Positions 16,318 through 26,982 of a stretch of 64,000 bases of DNA are shown here, in pieces (positions within the stretch are counted from its first letter, which is position 1; each line of letters starts with the position of its first letter). The notes below the pieces were generated by a model that searched no databases, was not told where the DNA came from, and saw only the letters and a list, made by a program, of their open reading frames with translations. The stretch covers positions 1 through 64,000 of the forward strand of contig CAZFEK010000020.1 in the NCBI GenBank assembly GCA_964517465.1, read 5' to 3'. This DNA comes from JACPUX01 sp964517465. Lineage in GTDB: Bacteria; Pseudomonadota; Gammaproteobacteria; Burkholderiales; Casimicrobiaceae. The position numbers and the translations under genes were made by a program.

Positions 16318-17594
16318 TGCTGGATGCGTTATTTGCAGCGTCGTTGACACAAGGCGGTCCCGAGACGCCGGGATATGTTCCCCTCGCGCAATCTTCGTCG
16401 ACGCCTCCGGCGCAAGCGGATCGCAGCGTGGCTGCGATTCGCCTCTCCGACGCCGCGCTGGCCCTGAATCCCCGTGAAGCCGTCGCGCTGCTGAGCGATT
16501 GCCGGCGCCTTTTGCATCCAGGCGGGCGAGTGTTCTGCGTTGGGGCACAGGCGGCCCTCACCTGCGAGCGTTTGGGGCGCTGGGCGGAATTTGTCGGGCT
16601 CGTTACCCTTCCCGCCACAGAAGGGGTTCCAGGCTGGGCGAAGCGTCAGCATCCGCCAGAGTCTGAACCGCTGGTTTCGATTTGTATGCCGGCCTTCAAC
16701 CCGCGCTTCTTTGCCGCCGCGCTCGACAGCGCGCTGGTGCAAACTTGGCGCAACAAGGAAATCATCGTCAGCGACGACAGCGAAGGTGACGAAATCGCCG
16801 CCATCGTTGCGGCCCGCGCGCCGCGCGGCAGACTGCGCTTGGTGCAGAATCGGCCCCGGCTCAGGGCGCGCAAGAATTACGCCCAGACCGTGGCTTTGGC
16901 GCGTGGCGAATTCGTGAAGTTTCTCAACGACGACGACTTGCTCGCGCCGGATTGTGTGGCCACCATGGTTGCCGCTTTCCAAAAAATCCCGGATCTCGTG
17001 CTGGCCACCTCGCACCGCTGGCGCATCGGCGCGACCTCCCAAGTCATTGCCGATATGCCGGCAACGCGACCGGCGGTGGGTGGCGATTGGGTCATCGATG
17101 GCGTGAGCCTCGCGAACGCGGCCATCATGCACGGGATCAATTTCATTGGCGAGCCGAGCACCATGATGTTTCGCCGTAGTGACTTCGACCCGCGGCCTCT
17201 GCTCGACGCCGACAAACCCTTTCATTGCAACGGCGCCGAAGTGGTCGGCGCGGTCGATTACGCGATGTGGTCGCGGGTGCTGGTGCAGGGTAACGCCGCC
17301 TTTTTTCGGAAGCGGCTCAGTTCCTTTCGGGTCCACAGCGAACAAGCGCAGGCCAAGAGCGATGTGGTGGAACGTTCGGTTGGAGGGATACGAGGGTTGC
17401 AGCGCATGTGGATCGAGTTGGGACTCTTTCAGCGCTGGCCCCCGCATCTGGTGGCAGTGCAGCCTTTGGAGCGGGCGGCATCGCCGGGTACACCCTGGCG
17501 GGTGGAGCCGCTGCGCTCGCTGCCGGCTCCACCCGTGGCGGCGGAGGACGCGCTGAGGCAGTGGCGAGCGACCGAGCGGCATCCCTTCGAGTGA
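16317..17594 (+). CDS. Glycosyltransferase family 2 with methyltransferase-like N-terminus
   Basis: A 425-residue protein starting in the overlap with the ATP-grasp stop. Residues ~40-95 (EAVALLSDCRRLLHPGGRVF) look like the C-terminal part of a SAM methyltransferase without its AdoMet-binding loop, so that segment is probably a remnant or a fused partial domain. A GT-A domain follows: PLVSICMPAFN, KEIIVSDDSEGDE, RLRLVQNRP, ARGEFVKFLNDDDLLAPDCV (DDD motif) and a C-terminal region with FRVHSEQAQ. It would transfer a sugar to a surface or natural-product acceptor. Confidence 0.8.
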   Translation: MLDALFAASLTQGGPETPGYVPLAQSSSTPPAQADRSVAAIRLSDAALALNPREAVALLSDCRRLLHPGGRVFCVGAQAALTCERLGRWAEFVGLVTLPATEGVPGWAKRQHPPESEPLVSICMPAFNPRFFAAALDSALVQTWRNKEIIVSDDSEGDEIAAIVAARAPRGRLRLVQNRPRLRARKNYAQTVALARGEFVKFLNDDDLLAPDCVATMVAAFQKIPDLVLATSHRWRIGATSQVIADMPATRPAVGGDWVIDGVSLANAAIMHGINFIGEPSTMMFRRSDFDPRPLLDADKPFHCNGAEVVGAVDYAMWSRVLVQGNAAFFRKRLSSFRVHSEQAQAKSDVVERSVGGIRGLQRMWIELGLFQRWPPHLVAVQPLERAASPGTPWRVEPLRSLPAPPVAAEDALRQWRATERHPFE

Positions 17595-17763
17595 CCGGCA
17601 TGTATCTGGCCGCGATGACCGCCGGCGGAAGAACGGGCTTCCACGCTCGGCGTTTAACGGAGTCTAGTGCGGGCAGGAACCCTTGGAAGATCGACGATGC
17701 GAAGAGAGCAAGTGATGACCAATCGTGTATCGGTAAAACGGCGGAACAAGCATGGATATGGAT

Positions 17764-18312
17764 TCACAGGCTGCGCAGCAGATCGAGGTGTTTCTTGTTC
17801 CAAGAAAATGGATCGACCGGCGGGAAGGGACGCTTATCGGGCCGGTAGTTGCCCATGAAGCGGGGACGACAGAACGCCGCAATCAAAGGATAGGCGGAGG
17901 ACTCGGGATGATTCCATCCCGACAGCAAATCGCTGAGGCGCGCCCGGGCGCCGACGGAGGATAAAAGACCTCGGGATGGTCTTTGACCTAATCGTTGCCG
18001 GGCATCGCGCCTGCGGGCGAGAGGTCGAAATCCGAAATGTCCTTGAGCAGCGGATCGCCCGTAACTTCGAAGATGCCGGCGAGTTGTGACGGGCACCCAA
18101 TCGGGAACGCGGCAGGCGAGCGCAGTGCCGTCATGGGGGGGTGGCGTCGTGACGCGGTTTACCCAAACCGTGGAAAGAGGGCCAGCGAAGAGGCCTGGAT
18201 TTTCGGTCTGCCGTTGGCGGCGTGGAGCTGAACCAGCAAGCGCGCGGACTGGCCTCCTTGGCTGTGAGCGACGATGTGGATTCCTTCTTGGCCCTGGCTT
18301 GTCCGGCTTGGG
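17764..18312 (-). pseudogene. Decayed lipase / alpha-beta-hydrolase remnant
   Basis: Coding-like pieces appear in different frames on the minus strand. EGIHIVAHSQGGQSARLLVQ carries a GxSxG-type nucleophile elbow (HSQGG). IFEVTGDPLLKDISDFDLS follows in another frame and ends in a stop. NYRPDKRPFPPVDPFSWNKK sits near 17790 in a third. They share direction and order, as in the C-terminal half of a secreted triacylglycerol lipase; the N-terminal part is missing. The remnant abuts the stop of the NAD-GDH gene. Confidence 0.5.
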
Positions 18313-18313
18313 T

Positions 18314-21300
18314 TCAACCCAAACCGCGCAACTCCCGCATGGCCACGGAAAGCATGGCCAGATCGGTGCTCTTGGCGCTTCGGAGGTCGGCCAGCACTTG
18401 ACGGTAGTGCTCCAGCGCGCTGCCGAGCGCGGCCTCCCAATTCTTGAGCAACGCTTCGGCGGTCTTGCCTTTGGCGCTTGCTTCCAGCACCCGGGCGCAA
18501 AGCTCGCGCTGGCGTGCACGCACGTCCTCGCGAATGGCGGCCCGCGCCATGATCTGGTAGTGGCTGTCGGTGGGCAGGGCGAGAATCTGACGTCGCAACC
18601 ACGAGAAGGCGAGGTTTTCATCGAGCGCGAAATAAACGCCGGCGACCATGTCCACCGGGCGAGATAGGGCCGTGCCCACGTCAGCCACGTCGAGCGCGGC
18701 GTTCATGGCTTCGAAGGCGGCCACCCGGGTAGCCAGTTCCAGCGGCACGCCCTCGCTGGCCAAGCTGTCGCGCAGGGCACGGAAAGCTTGCCCTTCGGCG
18801 GGCGACAAGAGGCGGTCGAGGTCTTTGGCCAGCGCCGCCACCACCGGCTGCAGGCGCGCCACTTCACCGGCGATGTCGCGCAAGCCGCGGCGCCGCCGCA
18901 GCACCCAGTGCGTGGCGGCAAAAGCGAGCCGCGCCGCCTCGATACTCATGCGAATCTGGGTCGGCGTCGGCACTTTGGCATCGAGTGCGTCGATGCTGCT
19001 CCACACGCCCTCCAGCCCGAAGGTTTCGCGCACCAGCAAAAAGGCGCGCACGATTTCAGGGGCCGGCGCGCCGGTTTCTTCCTGCAGACGGGCCACGAAA
19101 AGGCTGCCGACGCGATTGGGCAGAAGGTTGGCGAGGGTGGTGGCGATGATTTCGCGCTTCAAAGGGTGGGCCGCCATGGCTTCGCGATAATGCTCGCGCA
19201 GGGGACGGGGGAAATAGTCCACCAGCGCGGGAGCTACATAGGCGTCCTCGGGCAAGTCGGAGTTGAGCAGGTCATCGTAGAGCGCCATCTTGCTGTAGGC
19301 CAGGAGCACGGCATGCTCCGGGGAAGTGAGGCCTCGTTTGGCGAGTTTGCGCTCGGCGATGGTTTCGTCGCTGGGCAGGAATTCGATGGCGCGATTCAAG
19401 CGCCCGCTTTTCTCCAGCGCCCGGATTTGCCTCGCCTCCCAATCCACGAGATGCAAGGCGCCGGCTTCGGCTACGGCCAGCGTCGCGGTCTGCAGATAGT
19501 TGTCGCGCAGCACCAGTTCGCCCACTTCGTCGGTCATGTCGGCGAGAAGTTTGTTGCGCTGCTTTTCGGTCATGTCGCCGGCTGCGACGATGCTGTTGAT
19601 CAGAATCTTGATGTTCACTTCGTGGTCGGAGCAATCCACCCCGGCCGAGTTGTCGATGGCGTCGGTGTTGACGAGACCGCCGGCAAGCGCATATTCGATG
19701 CGGCCCAGTTGAGTGAAGCCGAGGTTGCCCCCTTCGCCCACCACCTTGCAGCGCAACTCGTTGCCGTTGACGCGCACTGCATCGCTGGCGCGGTCGCCCA
19801 CTTCGGCGTGGGTCTGGGTGCTTGCTTTGACATAGGTGCCGATGCCGCCGTTGTACAACAGATCGACCGGCGCCTTGAGCATGGCGCGGATGAGGTCGGT
19901 GGGCGCGAGGCTGTCTTCGGCAATGCCCAGCGCGGCTTTCACTTCGGGCGAGACGGCGATCGACTTGGCGCTGCGCGGGAACACGCCGCCGCCTTTGGAA
20001 ATGATCGAAGCCTCGTAATCGGCCCAGGAGGAGCGCGGGAGGTTGAACAAACGCGCCCGCTCGGCGAAACTTTTTTCGGCGTCGGGATTGGGGTCGAGGA
20101 AAATGTGGCGATGGTCGAAGGCTGCCAGCAGCTTGATGTGGCGCGAGAGCAGCATGCCGTTGCCGAAGACGTCGCCCGACATATCGCCCACCCCCACCAC
20201 GGTGAAGTCCGTGGTTTGGGTGTTGACGCCGAAAGATCGGAAGTGCCGCTTCACCGATTCCCAGGCGCCGCGGGCAGTAATGCCCATCTTTTTGTGGTCG
20301 TAGCCGGCCGAGCCGCCGGAGGCAAAGGCGTCCCCCAGCCAGAAGCCGTAATCGGCGGCGACACCATTGGCGATGTCGGAGAAGGTGGCGGTGCCTTTGT
20401 CGGCGGCAACCACGAGATAGGGGTCATCGCCGTCGTGGCGCGCCACTTCGCGCGGCGGGACGACTTTGCCGGCGACCAAATTGTCGGTGAGATCCAAAAG
20501 ACCGCAAAGGAAGGTGCGATAACAAGTGACGCCCTCTTTCATGAAGGCTTCGCGGTCCGAGGCGGGCGGAGCAGCCTTCAAGACGAAGCCTCCTTTCGAG
20601 CCCACGGGCACGATCACCGCGTTCTTCACCATTTGCGCTTTCACGAGGCCCAGCACTTCGGTGCGGAAATCTTCGCGCCGGTCGGACCAGCGCAAGCCGC
20701 CCCGGGCGACGCGGCCACCGCGCAGATGTACCCCTTCGACCCGCGGCGAATAAACGAAGATCTCAAACAGCGGTTTGGGTTCGGGCAAACCGGGCACGGC
20801 GCGCGAATCGAGCTTGAAGGAGAGGTAATCCTTGGGTTTGCCGCCGTGGTCGCGCTGGAAGTAGTTGGTGCGCAGGCTGGCTTCCATGGTGCCCATGAAC
20901 TGGCGAATGATACGGTCCTCGTCCAAGCTCACGACTTTTTCGAGCGACTGGCGGATGTCTCCGAGCAGGGCCTTCATCGCCGCTTCACGCCCATCGCCGC
21001 GGGCGGGGTCGAAGCGCAGCTCGAAATACTCCACCAATTGCCGCGCGATGGCGGCATTGTGGGTGAGCGCCGCTTCCATGTAGGCTTGGCTGAAGGTGAC
21101 TCCGATCTGCTTCAAGTAGCGCGCGTAGGCTCGCAAAATCGTGATCTGGCGGGCCTCGAGCCCGGCGGACAGCACCAGGCGGTTCAAGTCGTCGCTTTCG
21201 ATCTTGCCCGCCCAGGCCTGAGCAAACGCGCTCTGGAACACGCCCTTGACGCGGTCGAGGTCGATTTCTGTTCCTTCGCCCAGCTCCAAACCGAAATCGG

Positions 21301-23131
21301 TAATCCATACCGGACGGCTGGCCACCTCGTTTTGCGGCTCGATGCGATAGGGCCGCTCCTCTCGCACTTTGACCCCCATGCGTTCCAACATGGGCAGGCT
21401 CTCGGAGAGCGGTACCGCGCTGCCGAGGTGGAAGACTTTGAAGCGCAGGTTTCCGGCCTTGGCTTCGACCGGCAGGTAAAGATTCATGGCCAGCGGCGCG
21501 TCCGGCGTGAGCGCATCCATGACGCCCAGGTCGTAAACCGCGGCGCGCGCCGGATAATCTTCGCGGTAGCCGGCAGGAAACGCCTCGCCGTAGCGGCGGA
21601 AGAGCTCGTTGCCGCGTTCTTCGCCGTATTGCTCCAGCACGGCATCACGCAAGTCATCGGCCCAACGGCGGGTGGCCAGACCGATCCGCGCCTCGAGTTC
21701 CTGCACCTGATAGGGAGGGATTTGTCCGGGCTGGGTGCGGATCATCACGTGCAGCCTCGCCAGCACGGATTCCGAGAGCTGCTGCGTAAACTCGCTGGCA
21801 ACGCCGTTGAAGGCTTGGATCAGCAAACTCTGGATGCGCTGCCGCACTTCGGTGTTGAAGCGATCGCGCGGCACGAAGACCAGGCAGGACATGAAGCGGC
21901 CGAATCGATCGGGGCGCACGAACAGGCGCAGGCGCTGGCGCTCCTGCAAACGCAGGATGCCCATGCTGGTGGCGAGCAATTCCTCTTCGGTGACATCGAA
22001 GAGTTCGTCCCGCGGGTAGCTATCGATGATGGCTTGCAGCGCTTTGGCCATGTGACTGCGGGGCAAAAAGCCGGCCCGCTCGATCACGTTGGCGGTTTTC
22101 ACGCGCAGAAGCGGGATGTCGGAGGGAATCGCGCTGTAGGCCGTCGAAGTGAAAAGCCCGATGAAACGAAGCTCTCCGGTCACGCGACCCGATTCGTCGA
22201 GACGCTTGATGCCGATGTAGTCGAGATAGCCGGGCCGATGCACGGTGGCGCGCATATTGGCCTTGGTCACCAGGAGGAGATCGCTTCCGGTGATGAAAGC
22301 CCGCGCCGCCGGTGGCAAAAGCGCCGGGGGTGCCTGGTCTTCAGCGGTTTCGCGCAGTATGCCCTTGCCGGTACCGGGCACCACGCGCAAGTAGTCCTTG
22401 TCGCCCTCCTGGATCAGGTCGTATTCGCGGTAGCCCAAGAACGTGAAATGGTTGTCCACCAGCCATTCCAGAAAATGGCGCGCTTCGATCACTCCGGCAA
22501 GCTGGCTTTGCGCCACGCGGGCGATGGTGGCATTCATGGCGGAGGTCATCGCCCGCCAGTCGTCCACTACGGCGCGCACGTCGCCGAGGATGCGCAACAG
22601 ATCCTGCTGCAAGGCTTCCAATCGGTCAGGTTTGGTCTGCCGATCCACCTCGACGTGAATGACTGACTGGAAGCTTGCGCCTTCGGCGGCGCCGCCATTG
22701 GAGCACAGTTCGATGAGCTGCCCCGAGGCCTCGCGCCGGGTGCGGATTACCGGGTGAATGATGAGGTGCAGCGCGAGCCCGTGCCGGTTGACTTCCATGC
22801 CCACGGAATCGACCAGGAAGGGCATGTCATCGTTGACGATCTCGATAATGGTGTGGCTCGACTGCCAGCCATGTTCGTCGGCGCGAGGGTTGTAGACGCG
22901 CACTTTGGGCTTGCCGGCGTTAAAGCGCTGGAGGAACTGCCAATGCGACATCGCGGCGCCGTAGAGATCGACCACTTCGCGTTCGAGCAGGTCGTCGGGG
23001 TCAACCTGGGTGTAATAGGCGCATATGAAAGGCTCGACCTGCGCGGCTTCCCCTGCCGGCAGCTTGGCTCGGGCATGGGCCAGTACGGCCTCGAGCAATT
23101 CGGCGACGGTGTGGTCTTTGGCGTGTGGCAT
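18314..23131 (-). CDS. gdhB: NAD-specific glutamate dehydrogenase, large (~180 kDa) type
   Basis: About 1605 residues from ATG 23131, which has GGAGA just upstream; the frame extends further 5' but without homology. It oxidises glutamate to 2-oxoglutarate and ammonia with NAD. The length and pattern match the bacterial large GDH family: an N-terminal regulatory region (PFLVDSVGMEVNRHGLALHL), a middle part with TFLGYREYDLI, the catalytic region GGLRWSDRREDFRTEVLGLV, KNAVIVPVGSKGGFVLK, GVGDMSGDVFGNGMLLS, GGIGTYVKA and GVDCSDHEVNIKILIN, and a C-terminal helical domain. It stands alone on the minus strand. Confidence 0.95.
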   Translation of the reverse strand: MPHAKDHTVAELLEAVLAHARAKLPAGEAAQVEPFICAYYTQVDPDDLLEREVVDLYGAAMSHWQFLQRFNAGKPKVRVYNPRADEHGWQSSHTIIEIVNDDMPFLVDSVGMEVNRHGLALHLIIHPVIRTRREASGQLIELCSNGGAAEGASFQSVIHVEVDRQTKPDRLEALQQDLLRILGDVRAVVDDWRAMTSAMNATIARVAQSQLAGVIEARHFLEWLVDNHFTFLGYREYDLIQEGDKDYLRVVPGTGKGILRETAEDQAPPALLPPAARAFITGSDLLLVTKANMRATVHRPGYLDYIGIKRLDESGRVTGELRFIGLFTSTAYSAIPSDIPLLRVKTANVIERAGFLPRSHMAKALQAIIDSYPRDELFDVTEEELLATSMGILRLQERQRLRLFVRPDRFGRFMSCLVFVPRDRFNTEVRQRIQSLLIQAFNGVASEFTQQLSESVLARLHVMIRTQPGQIPPYQVQELEARIGLATRRWADDLRDAVLEQYGEERGNELFRRYGEAFPAGYREDYPARAAVYDLGVMDALTPDAPLAMNLYLPVEAKAGNLRFKVFHLGSAVPLSESLPMLERMGVKVREERPYRIEPQNEVASRPVWITDFGLELGEGTEIDLDRVKGVFQSAFAQAWAGKIESDDLNRLVLSAGLEARQITILRAYARYLKQIGVTFSQAYMEAALTHNAAIARQLVEYFELRFDPARGDGREAAMKALLGDIRQSLEKVVSLDEDRIIRQFMGTMEASLRTNYFQRDHGGKPKDYLSFKLDSRAVPGLPEPKPLFEIFVYSPRVEGVHLRGGRVARGGLRWSDRREDFRTEVLGLVKAQMVKNAVIVPVGSKGGFVLKAAPPASDREAFMKEGVTCYRTFLCGLLDLTDNLVAGKVVPPREVARHDGDDPYLVVAADKGTATFSDIANGVAADYGFWLGDAFASGGSAGYDHKKMGITARGAWESVKRHFRSFGVNTQTTDFTVVGVGDMSGDVFGNGMLLSRHIKLLAAFDHRHIFLDPNPDAEKSFAERARLFNLPRSSWADYEASIISKGGGVFPRSAKSIAVSPEVKAALGIAEDSLAPTDLIRAMLKAPVDLLYNGGIGTYVKASTQTHAEVGDRASDAVRVNGNELRCKVVGEGGNLGFTQLGRIEYALAGGLVNTDAIDNSAGVDCSDHEVNIKILINSIVAAGDMTEKQRNKLLADMTDEVGELVLRDNYLQTATLAVAEAGALHLVDWEARQIRALEKSGRLNRAIEFLPSDETIAERKLAKRGLTSPEHAVLLAYSKMALYDDLLNSDLPEDAYVAPALVDYFPRPLREHYREAMAAHPLKREIIATTLANLLPNRVGSLFVARLQEETGAPAPEIVRAFLLVRETFGLEGVWSSIDALDAKVPTPTQIRMSIEAARLAFAATHWVLRRRRGLRDIAGEVARLQPVVAALAKDLDRLLSPAEGQAFRALRDSLASEGVPLELATRVAAFEAMNAALDVADVGTALSRPVDMVAGVYFALDENLAFSWLRRQILALPTDSHYQIMARAAIREDVRARQRELCARVLEASAKGKTAEALLKNWEAALGSALEHYRQVLADLRSAKSTDLAMLSVAMRELRGLG

Positions 23132-23327
23132 AAGTTTCTCCAGCATTCCGCGCGGGTGGCACGGCGATTGTTGTTTCGTGCGCTTTACCTTTTGGGTGCG
23201 GCGCCGGTCGGGAAGCGGCCAGCTGCCGCTCGGTCGCAAATCTGTAACGCCGAGCGCCGCAAGGCTGGCAAGTATCCTTCGGGGCGTTGGGGCCGGTAAT
23301 CCCTTATTCGGACATGCTCCATCGGAT

Positions 23328-23657
23328 TTACGACAGCTCGCCGCCCCACTTGAGGTCGGGGCGCTGCGCCGGGGCGAGAATTTCCACCTGTTTGGCGCGG
23401 CTCGTTTCGCCGCGCAATAGCCGAACCCGGCGCTGCGGCACGCCAAAGGCCTCGGCGAGAAAGGCGATCAATGCCTCGTTGGCCTTGCCCTCTACCGGCG
23501 GCGCAGCGAGGCGTATCTTGAGCGCCTCGCCATGAATGCCGGAGATTTCGGTATGTCGCGCCCCCGGCTGGACATGAAGCACCAGAATCAGCGCCTGACG
23601 CGCGGGATCAAAGCGGTGCCAGGGCGCGTTGGACAAGGGCTTGTTCCAGCCAGGCAA
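23328..23657 (-). CDS. yggU: DUF167 (YggU-family) protein
   Basis: A 109-residue protein with VQPGARHTEISGIHGEALKI and APPVEGKANEALIAFLAEAF, then the Arg-rich VRLLRGETSRAKQVEI. This is a small alpha/beta fold of unknown biochemical role. It overlaps the 3' end of the yggT gene, and an alternative internal start would shorten it. It is the last member of the yggS-proC-yggT cluster. Confidence 0.9.
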   Translation of the reverse strand: MPGWNKPLSNAPWHRFDPARQALILVLHVQPGARHTEISGIHGEALKIRLAAPPVEGKANEALIAFLAEAFGVPQRRVRLLRGETSRAKQVEILAPAQRPDLKWGGELS

Positions 23658-24192
23658 CCGGCAGCATCAAGAGCAGGTTGCAAATCACGAAAAGCACCAG
23701 CGGCGAGAGGTCGAGCTGGCCGCCGAGCGGCGGAAGAACGCGCCGGATCGGCCGCAGGAAAGGTGCCGTCAGGGCGTTGAGGATGCCGTTGAGCGGATTG
23801 TAGGGAGATACCCAGGAAAGGATCACCTGCACGAACACCGTGCCCATCAAGAGGTAAAGGCTCACTTTGATGAGGCTGACGCCGGAGAGGAAAAAAAGCG
23901 TCAGCCAGAATTCGTCCAGGCGGCCCGGGTGGCCCCGCAAAGCGAATACCGCCATGTGCCAGGCGAACTGCAACACCCAGGCGAGCAGAAAAGTCGACCA
24001 ATCGACTCCACCCCAGCCCGGCAGCACCCGGCGGACGGGTTTCACCAGCCAGTCGGTGAGCGCGGCCACCATCTGCCCCAGCGGGTTGCGGAAAGGCGCG
24101 CGAAAAAGCTGCATGTAAAAGCGCAGCAGAAGCGCATAGACGAAAATGCCGAAAGCGACATTGAGGAGGTAGTGCATTGCGTCGGCGATCAT
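23608..24192 (-). CDS. yggT: YggT-family membrane protein
   Basis: A 194-residue protein containing two YggT repeats, each with the pattern YALLLRFYMQLFRAPFRNPL and PVRRVLPGWGGVD, then QVILSWVSPYNPLNGILNAL and PIRRVLPPLGGQLDLSPLVL. Four or more TM helices are visible. The family is linked to envelope and division maintenance and to osmotic tolerance. It sits between proC and DUF167, as in many proteobacteria. Confidence 0.92.
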   Translation of the reverse strand: MIADAMHYLLNVAFGIFVYALLLRFYMQLFRAPFRNPLGQMVAALTDWLVKPVRRVLPGWGGVDWSTFLLAWVLQFAWHMAVFALRGHPGRLDEFWLTLFFLSGVSLIKVSLYLLMGTVFVQVILSWVSPYNPLNGILNALTAPFLRPIRRVLPPLGGQLDLSPLVLFVICNLLLMLPVAWLEQALVQRALAPL

Positions 24193-24199
24193 GGCTTGC

Positions 24200-25011
<812 letters not shown>

Positions 25012-25015
<4 letters not shown>

Positions 25016-25728
25016 GAGTGATGGACATCCATAGAGGCGTGGGGCGCACGAGCGCCAAAAATAGCCGTGCCGACGCGCACCAGCGTGGCGCCTTCGGCGA
25101 TTGCGGCTTCAAGGTCTGCCGACATGCCCATGGATAGAGTGTCGACGCTCAGGCCCGCGCTTTGGGCCGTTTGCAGAATCGCCCGCAGTAAGGCGAACTG
25201 GGCGCGGGGCAGGGTGGCGTCGGCCGTGGGTTCGGCGATGCCCATGAAGCCTCTCAGGCGCAGGCGCGGCAACCGGGCGACCGAAACGGCGAGGTCCAGG
25301 GCATGTTCGGGATCGACGCCGCTTTTGGTGGCTTCGCCGCTGATGTTCACCTGGACGCAGACTTGCAGGGCCGGCAGGCCTTCCGGGCGGGCCGCCGAAA
25401 GGCGTTCGGCGACTTTCAGACGATCGATGGCATGCGCCCAGTGAAAGTGCTCGGCGATCGGACGGGTCTTGTTGCTTTGTATGGGCCCGATGAAATGCCA
25501 TTCGATTTCGGGCAAGTCGGCCAGCGCGGCGATCTTGGGCAAAGCCTCCTGGAGATAATTCTCGCCAAAGCTTCGCTGGCCGGCGGCATAAGCCTCGCGG
25601 ATCGCTTCCGGCGGAAAGGTTTTGCTTACCGCCAGTAGCCCTACCGCCCCCGAGGGGCGCCCGCAAGCGGCGAGAGACGACTCGATATGCCGTCTGCATG
25701 CTTGCACGGCTTGTGCAATTGGGCTCAT
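25012..25728 (-). CDS. yggS: YggS-family PLP homeostasis protein
   Basis: A 238-residue protein from ATG 25728; the frame runs further upstream without homology. It contains LLAVSKTFPPEAIREAY with the PLP lysine, FGENYLQEAL, WHFIGPIQSNKTRPIAEHF, and SMGMSADLEAAIAEGATLVR, the phosphate-binding end of the barrel. It handles free pyridoxal phosphate. It is divergent from pilT with 85 bp between the starts, a conserved arrangement. Confidence 0.95.
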
Positions 25729-25813
25729 AATGGACCGCTGGAGCGTCGATTCATGTGCTCGAAAGCGAAGCCAGGCAAGGCTTGGCGGGAAACGTCTGGA
25801 GCCGGGGATTATA

Positions 25814-26857
25814 ATGGATATCGCGGAACTTCTCGCGTTTGGAGTCAAGAACAAAGCGTCCGATTTGCACCTTTCGGCAGGGCTGCCGCCTATGATCAGG
25901 GTGCATGGCGACATCCGGCGCATCAACTTGCCGCCCATGGAGCACAAAGACGTGCACGGCATGGTGTACGACATCATGTCCGACACCCTGCGCAAGACCT
26001 ACGAAGAAAACCTGGAATGCGATTTCTCTTTCGCCATTCCCAATCTGGCGCGCTTTCGCGTCAATGCCTTCAATCAGGATCGCGGCGCCGCAGCGGTGTT
26101 TCGGACCATTCCCTCGAAAGTGCTTTCGCTGGAGGATTTGAACGCGCCGCGGGTGTTCGCCGAGATTTGCATGAAACCCCGGGGCCTCGTCTTGGTGACC
26201 GGGCCCACCGGCTCCGGGAAGTCGACCACCTTGGCGGGCATGGTCAACCACGTCAATGAAAACGTGTACGGGCACATCCTCACCATCGAGGATCCGATCG
26301 AATTCGTCCACGAGAGCAAGAAGTGCCTGATCAACCAGCGCGAAGTGGGCCCGCAGACGCTTTCTTTTTCCAACGCGCTGCGCTCGGCCTTGCGCGAGGA
26401 TCCGGACTACATCCTGGTGGGCGAGATGCGCGACCTGGAAACCATACGCTTGGCGCTGACCGGCGCGGAAACCGGCCACCTGGTATTCGCCACCTTGCAT
26501 ACCTCCTCGGCGGCCAAAACCATCGACCGGATCATCGACGTCTTTCCCGCGGCGGAAAAAGACATGGTGCGCTCGATGTTGTCCGAATCGCTACAGGCGG
26601 TGATTTCGCAGACTCTCCTGAAGACCAAAGATGGTCAGGGGCGCGTCGCGGCGCACGAAATCATGCTCGGCTCGCCCGCCATCCGCAACCTCATCCGCGA
26701 GAACAAGGTGGCGCAGATGTATTCGTCGATTCAAACCGGGCAGGCGCTAGGGATGCAGACCCTGGACCAGTGCCTGTCGGATCTGGTGCGCCGCAACGTC
26801 ATTTCGCACGCCGAGGCGCGCACGCGGGCGGTGAACAAGGACGCTTTCCTGGGTTGA
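25814..26857 (+). CDS. pilT: Type IV pilus retraction ATPase PilT
   Basis: A 347-residue hexameric ATPase starting at MDIAELLAFGVKNKASDLHL. Landmarks are GPTGSGKSTTLAGMV (Walker A), ILTIEDPIEFVH, LREDPDYILVGEMRDLETI (Walker B), an LTGAETGHLVFATLHT segment and the PilT signature AIRNLIRENKV. It powers pilus retraction, twitching and DNA uptake with PilU. The frame opens further upstream, but those codons do not resemble the family. Confidence 0.97.
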   Translation: MDIAELLAFGVKNKASDLHLSAGLPPMIRVHGDIRRINLPPMEHKDVHGMVYDIMSDTLRKTYEENLECDFSFAIPNLARFRVNAFNQDRGAAAVFRTIPSKVLSLEDLNAPRVFAEICMKPRGLVLVTGPTGSGKSTTLAGMVNHVNENVYGHILTIEDPIEFVHESKKCLINQREVGPQTLSFSNALRSALREDPDYILVGEMRDLETIRLALTGAETGHLVFATLHTSSAAKTIDRIIDVFPAAEKDMVRSMLSESLQAVISQTLLKTKDGQGRVAAHEIMLGSPAIRNLIRENKVAQMYSSIQTGQALGMQTLDQCLSDLVRRNVISHAEARTRAVNKDAFLG

Positions 26858-26982
26858 TTCTTCGCCCCTCAGGGTTATGGAAAACGTGCCGATAAGTTTG
26901 TTTCCCCCGGAGCCCGAAGCGCTTACCGCGTCGTAGCGGGCCGGCGGCTCCGGATCATTCAGCAAGCATCCAGAGGCTTAGC

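Noticed and set aside
18788..22666. Very long open frame (1292 codons) on the plus strand opposite the NAD-GDH gene
   Set aside because: It is antisense to a clear full-length enzyme. High-GC codon bias on the real strand keeps this frame free of stops, and no domain is readable in it.
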